Source: Burkholderia cepacia (lineage in GTDB: Bacteria > Pseudomonadota > Gammaproteobacteria > Burkholderiales > Burkholderiaceae). From it: a DNA stretch of 64,000 nucleotides. A program made the position numbers and the translations under genes. The number at the start of each line of letters is the position of its first letter. Within the stretch, counting starts at the first letter, position 1. The stretch is from positions 1 to 64,000 of the forward strand of contig NZ_LDWR01000024.1 of the NCBI RefSeq assembly GCF_001039005.1. Reading direction: 5' to 3'. The notes beneath the pieces were generated by a model that saw only the letters and a program-made list of their open reading frames with translations, made no database searches and was not told the DNA's origin. Below are positions 62,263 to 64,000 of the stretch, one piece after another.

Positions 62263-62916
62263 CTACCGCAGTTGAGCCGCCGGCTCTTCCTCGAGCAGCA
62301 ACTGGTTGCCTTGCTGGCTGATCACGGCCGGCACACGGGTGATCCCGAAACGCTGGGTCAGACGTCCTTGCTGGTCGAAGTACACCTGTCGCTTCCACGA
62401 CTTCGTCAGGTCGAACCACGATCCCGCGGTCAGGATCGGCTTGACTGCATCGCCGGAGCGAGACGCCATTGCCTGCACCGCCTTGACCTGCGCGGCATCG
62501 CGGCCATCAAAGAACACCAGGCGTTCATGGAGCGTGACGATGTCAAGCGGATTGATGCGTGTGCCGGCGGGCACGATGACCGCGCCCTCATCATTGGTGA
62601 CAGGTTTCGCGTACGTCACCGTGGGATCGATCAGGCGACTCGAATACTCGGTGACGGCGGTGAGACCCGACACGGCTGGCAGTGACGTGATGTCATGCAG
62701 CGCCCGCTGCCGGGCGCGACGCTCAATGGCCGCGAGTCCGCCATTTGCTCGCAGCTCGAGCAGACGGTGCTTCAGCATCGCGATCGCATCGTGCTCGGCG
62801 ATGGGGTAGGTCGGGCCGACCACACCCAGGTCGTCAGCACGCGCGCAAAGTACTACCGTCGTGAGCGCTGCGGCGATGACGAGGCGCGGCACGGCACGCC
62901 GATCAGAAGACTTCAT
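62263..62916 (-). CDS. traW: Type-F pilus assembly protein TraW
   Basis: About 217 residues from ATG 62916: signal (LVIAAALTTVVLCARA), LGVVGPTYPIAEHDAIAML, then PVTNDEGAVIVPAGTRINPLD, LVFFDGRDAAQVKAV and RFGITRVPAVISQQGNQLLL, the standard TraW order. It works with TrbC in pilus assembly. It overlaps the S26 peptidase gene by 14 bases. Confidence 0.92.
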   Translation of the reverse strand: MKSSDRRAVPRLVIAAALTTVVLCARADDLGVVGPTYPIAEHDAIAMLKHRLLELRANGGLAAIERRARQRALHDITSLPAVSGLTAVTEYSSRLIDPTVTYAKPVTNDEGAVIVPAGTRINPLDIVTLHERLVFFDGRDAAQVKAVQAMASRSGDAVKPILTAGSWFDLTKSWKRQVYFDQQGRLTQRFGITRVPAVISQQGNQLLLEEEPAAQLR

Positions 62917-63412
62917 AGGCCTCCCCAACGATCGCAGATTGAGGAACGGTGCCGGCGACCGCGTACCGCGAATCGAGGCTGTTCGGGTTCGGAGTGGTCA
63001 CAAAGTAGTGATCCGGCGGGATGACGCCGGCACTGGTCGGGAAGAGCGCCATACCCGCGAGCGAGAGGGGCTTGGCGTAACCGATATAGGTCTGATTGAC
63101 CCAAACGTCCCGGCCGATTACGTATACGACATCACCAGGCAGGCCCACGACGTGCTTGATGAACGTCAGGCCCGCGGGATAGGTAGCGCCGCCATGCCAG
63201 CGAAACGCGATTGTGTCGCCAAGGTGCGGACGACACGGCCCCTTGCGGATGAAGTAAAGCGTCCCCGGCAGGCTCGTCGACATGTTGAACGACAGGCCGT
63301 ACCAGGGCGTCAGGCTCCAAGCCATCGCGGCCACGATCGACAGCGCCACCATGGCGCGGACGAACCGGCGATAGCAGAATAGCCGCACAGTGGGAGCGAC
63401 GGGCGGGATCAC
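62903..63412 (-). CDS. S26-family signal peptidase of the transfer system (TraF/TrhF type)
   Basis: About 169 residues from the GTG at 63412 (GTGA overlap with trbI). One membrane anchor (RAMVALSIVAAMAWSLTPW), then SFNMSTSLPGTLYFI with catalytic Ser47, LTFIKHVVGLPGD with the catalytic Lys86 and NSLDSRYAVAGTVP, the S26 core. It is expected to mature pilin or another exported transfer protein. It is named TraF in IncP and TrhF in IncHI systems, and differs from the thioredoxin-like TraF at 51.3 kb. Confidence 0.88.
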   Translation of the reverse strand: MIPPVAPTVRLFCYRRFVRAMVALSIVAAMAWSLTPWYGLSFNMSTSLPGTLYFIRKGPCRPHLGDTIAFRWHGGATYPAGLTFIKHVVGLPGDVVYVIGRDVWVNQTYIGYAKPLSLAGMALFPTSAGVIPPDHYFVTTPNPNSLDSRYAVAGTVPQSAIVGEAYEVF

Positions 63413-63783
63413 TTGGCGATCCTCCGAGCGATCAGGTCGGTCAGATCCGGCGCATCGCCGGCGAGCACCGCGGCCTTGTTGACGACCACGCAACCGCACT
63501 GCGTGCCAAGCTGGTCCAGCGCGATCGACAGGCGCTTTGCGTAATCGCCGGCATGCTGCGTCGCCTTGTTCTTCGCGTCGTCGGTCATATGCACCGGATC
63601 GCCGTTGTTGAAGGTCTTCAGCAGTGTTTCCTGCTCATCGCTGATGAGCTTCTGCACGTCGACGACGACGACTGGCGCCGCTTTTTCGCGTTGCGTCCAG
63701 AAATAGACGAGCGGGGAAGCCAGCACCAACGAGGCGCAGACCGAAACGATGCTTGTCAGTACGAGGTCGTGTCGCATAGTCAC
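63409..63783 (-). CDS. trbI: Type-F conjugation protein TrbI
   Basis: A 124-residue protein with one N-terminal membrane segment (LVLTSIVSVCASLVLASPLVY) and the TrbI block VVVVDVQKLISDEQE … AKRLSIALDQLGTQCGCVVVN. The GTG at 63783 overlaps the traC stop; the ATG at 63777 is an alternative. TrbI affects pilus retraction in F. Confidence 0.85.
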   Translation of the reverse strand: MTMRHDLVLTSIVSVCASLVLASPLVYFWTQREKAAPVVVVDVQKLISDEQETLLKTFNNGDPVHMTDDAKNKATQHAGDYAKRLSIALDQLGTQCGCVVVNKAAVLAGDAPDLTDLIARRIAK

Positions 63784-64000
63784 TTCCGTTTGGTTTCGAT
63801 CAGGGCGCGAATCGCGTCCTCGGTGGGCGAACCGGTGGTACGCAGGCGCTGCATGAATTCGAAGTCCGGCCCCTTGGTGGTTGCCATCGCCAGCGTGAAT
63901 TCATCGGGGATATGCCGCAGCAGGTGGGTGCCGCCGTTGGGGTCCACGAGAATGAACTCGCTGTAGCGACCGGGCACCGGGTGCAGCGACTTGAGCAAGC
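63780..64000 (-). CDS. traC: TraC (VirB4-type ATPase), C-terminal end, continues past window
   Basis: The last 73 codons or so of a larger gene. SEFILVDPNGGTHLLRHIPDEFTLAMATTKGPDFEFM (read in pieces) matches the C-terminus of F-type TraC, the pilus-assembly ATPase. The Walker motifs lie outside the window. Confidence 0.8.
   Translation of the reverse strand, partial: LLKSLHPVPGRYSEFILVDPNGGTHLLRHIPDEFTLAMATTKGPDFEFMQRLRTTGSPTEDAIRALIETKRK

Overview
The window reads as part of a large conjugative plasmid (or integrated plasmid-like element) of a Burkholderia-like betaproteobacterium. Evidence for this is the high GC content of most genes, the Burkholderiaceae-type families (TLH-like GDSL lipase, trimeric autotransporters, T6SS cargo) and a long type-F (F-like) transfer operon beside an IncFII_RepA-like replication locus. 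The left part is full of broken insertion sequences and lower-GC virulence genes. This resembles the large plasmids of host-associated Burkholderiaceae such as Mycetohabitans, but the species is an inference.

Left region (1-22.4 kb): an IS graveyard with islands of intact genes. Remnants of IS5, IS3, IS66, IS110, IS630, IS21 and Tn3 elements surround an orphan acyl carrier protein, a secreted thermolabile-hemolysin/GDSL lipase, an orphan type III secretion chaperone with a hydrophobic putative translocator or effector, a Tat-exported protein carrying the pore-forming domain of Cry delta-endotoxins, a small YadA-type trimeric autotransporter, an OspC-family (arginine ADP-riboxanase) type III effector, and a putative clan-CD-like cysteine-protease effector. 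A 3' tRNA-Arg-like fragment and the C-terminus of a tyrosine integrase mark an old integration event.

Middle region (22.4-34.5 kb): a type VI cargo module (PAAR protein, VRR-NUC nuclease, DUF3396 immunity protein), a LysR / alpha-beta hydrolase / MBL-hydrolase metabolic cluster, and the plasmid maintenance locus. The maintenance locus reads in order: antisense RNA with its own sigma-70 promoter and terminator, short leader peptide, repA, and an iteron/DnaA-box origin downstream of repA. A DUF1173 protein, two small plasmid proteins and an intact IS110-family element follow.

Right region (34.5-64 kb), almost all on the minus strand: a very large trimeric autotransporter adhesin broken by one inserted base in a 249-bp repeat; a stand-alone DsbD-alpha-like protein with membrane proteins and a BamE-like lipoprotein; a zeta-toxin/kinase-like/KfrB fusion with a small putative antitoxin; a PLD nuclease; and the type-F transfer operon. 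Read in the direction of transcription, the operon is traC (end), trbI, traF (S26 peptidase), traW, an orf, traU, trbC, a split traN, a block of accessory orfs including a Gp37/Gp68 protein and a MazG-like protein, traF (thioredoxin fold), traH, traG. Most of these genes overlap by ATGA or GTGA, so they form one translationally coupled unit. No relaxase, coupling protein, parAB or complete T3SS/T6SS machine lies in the window, so the secreted proteins must depend on machines encoded elsewhere.
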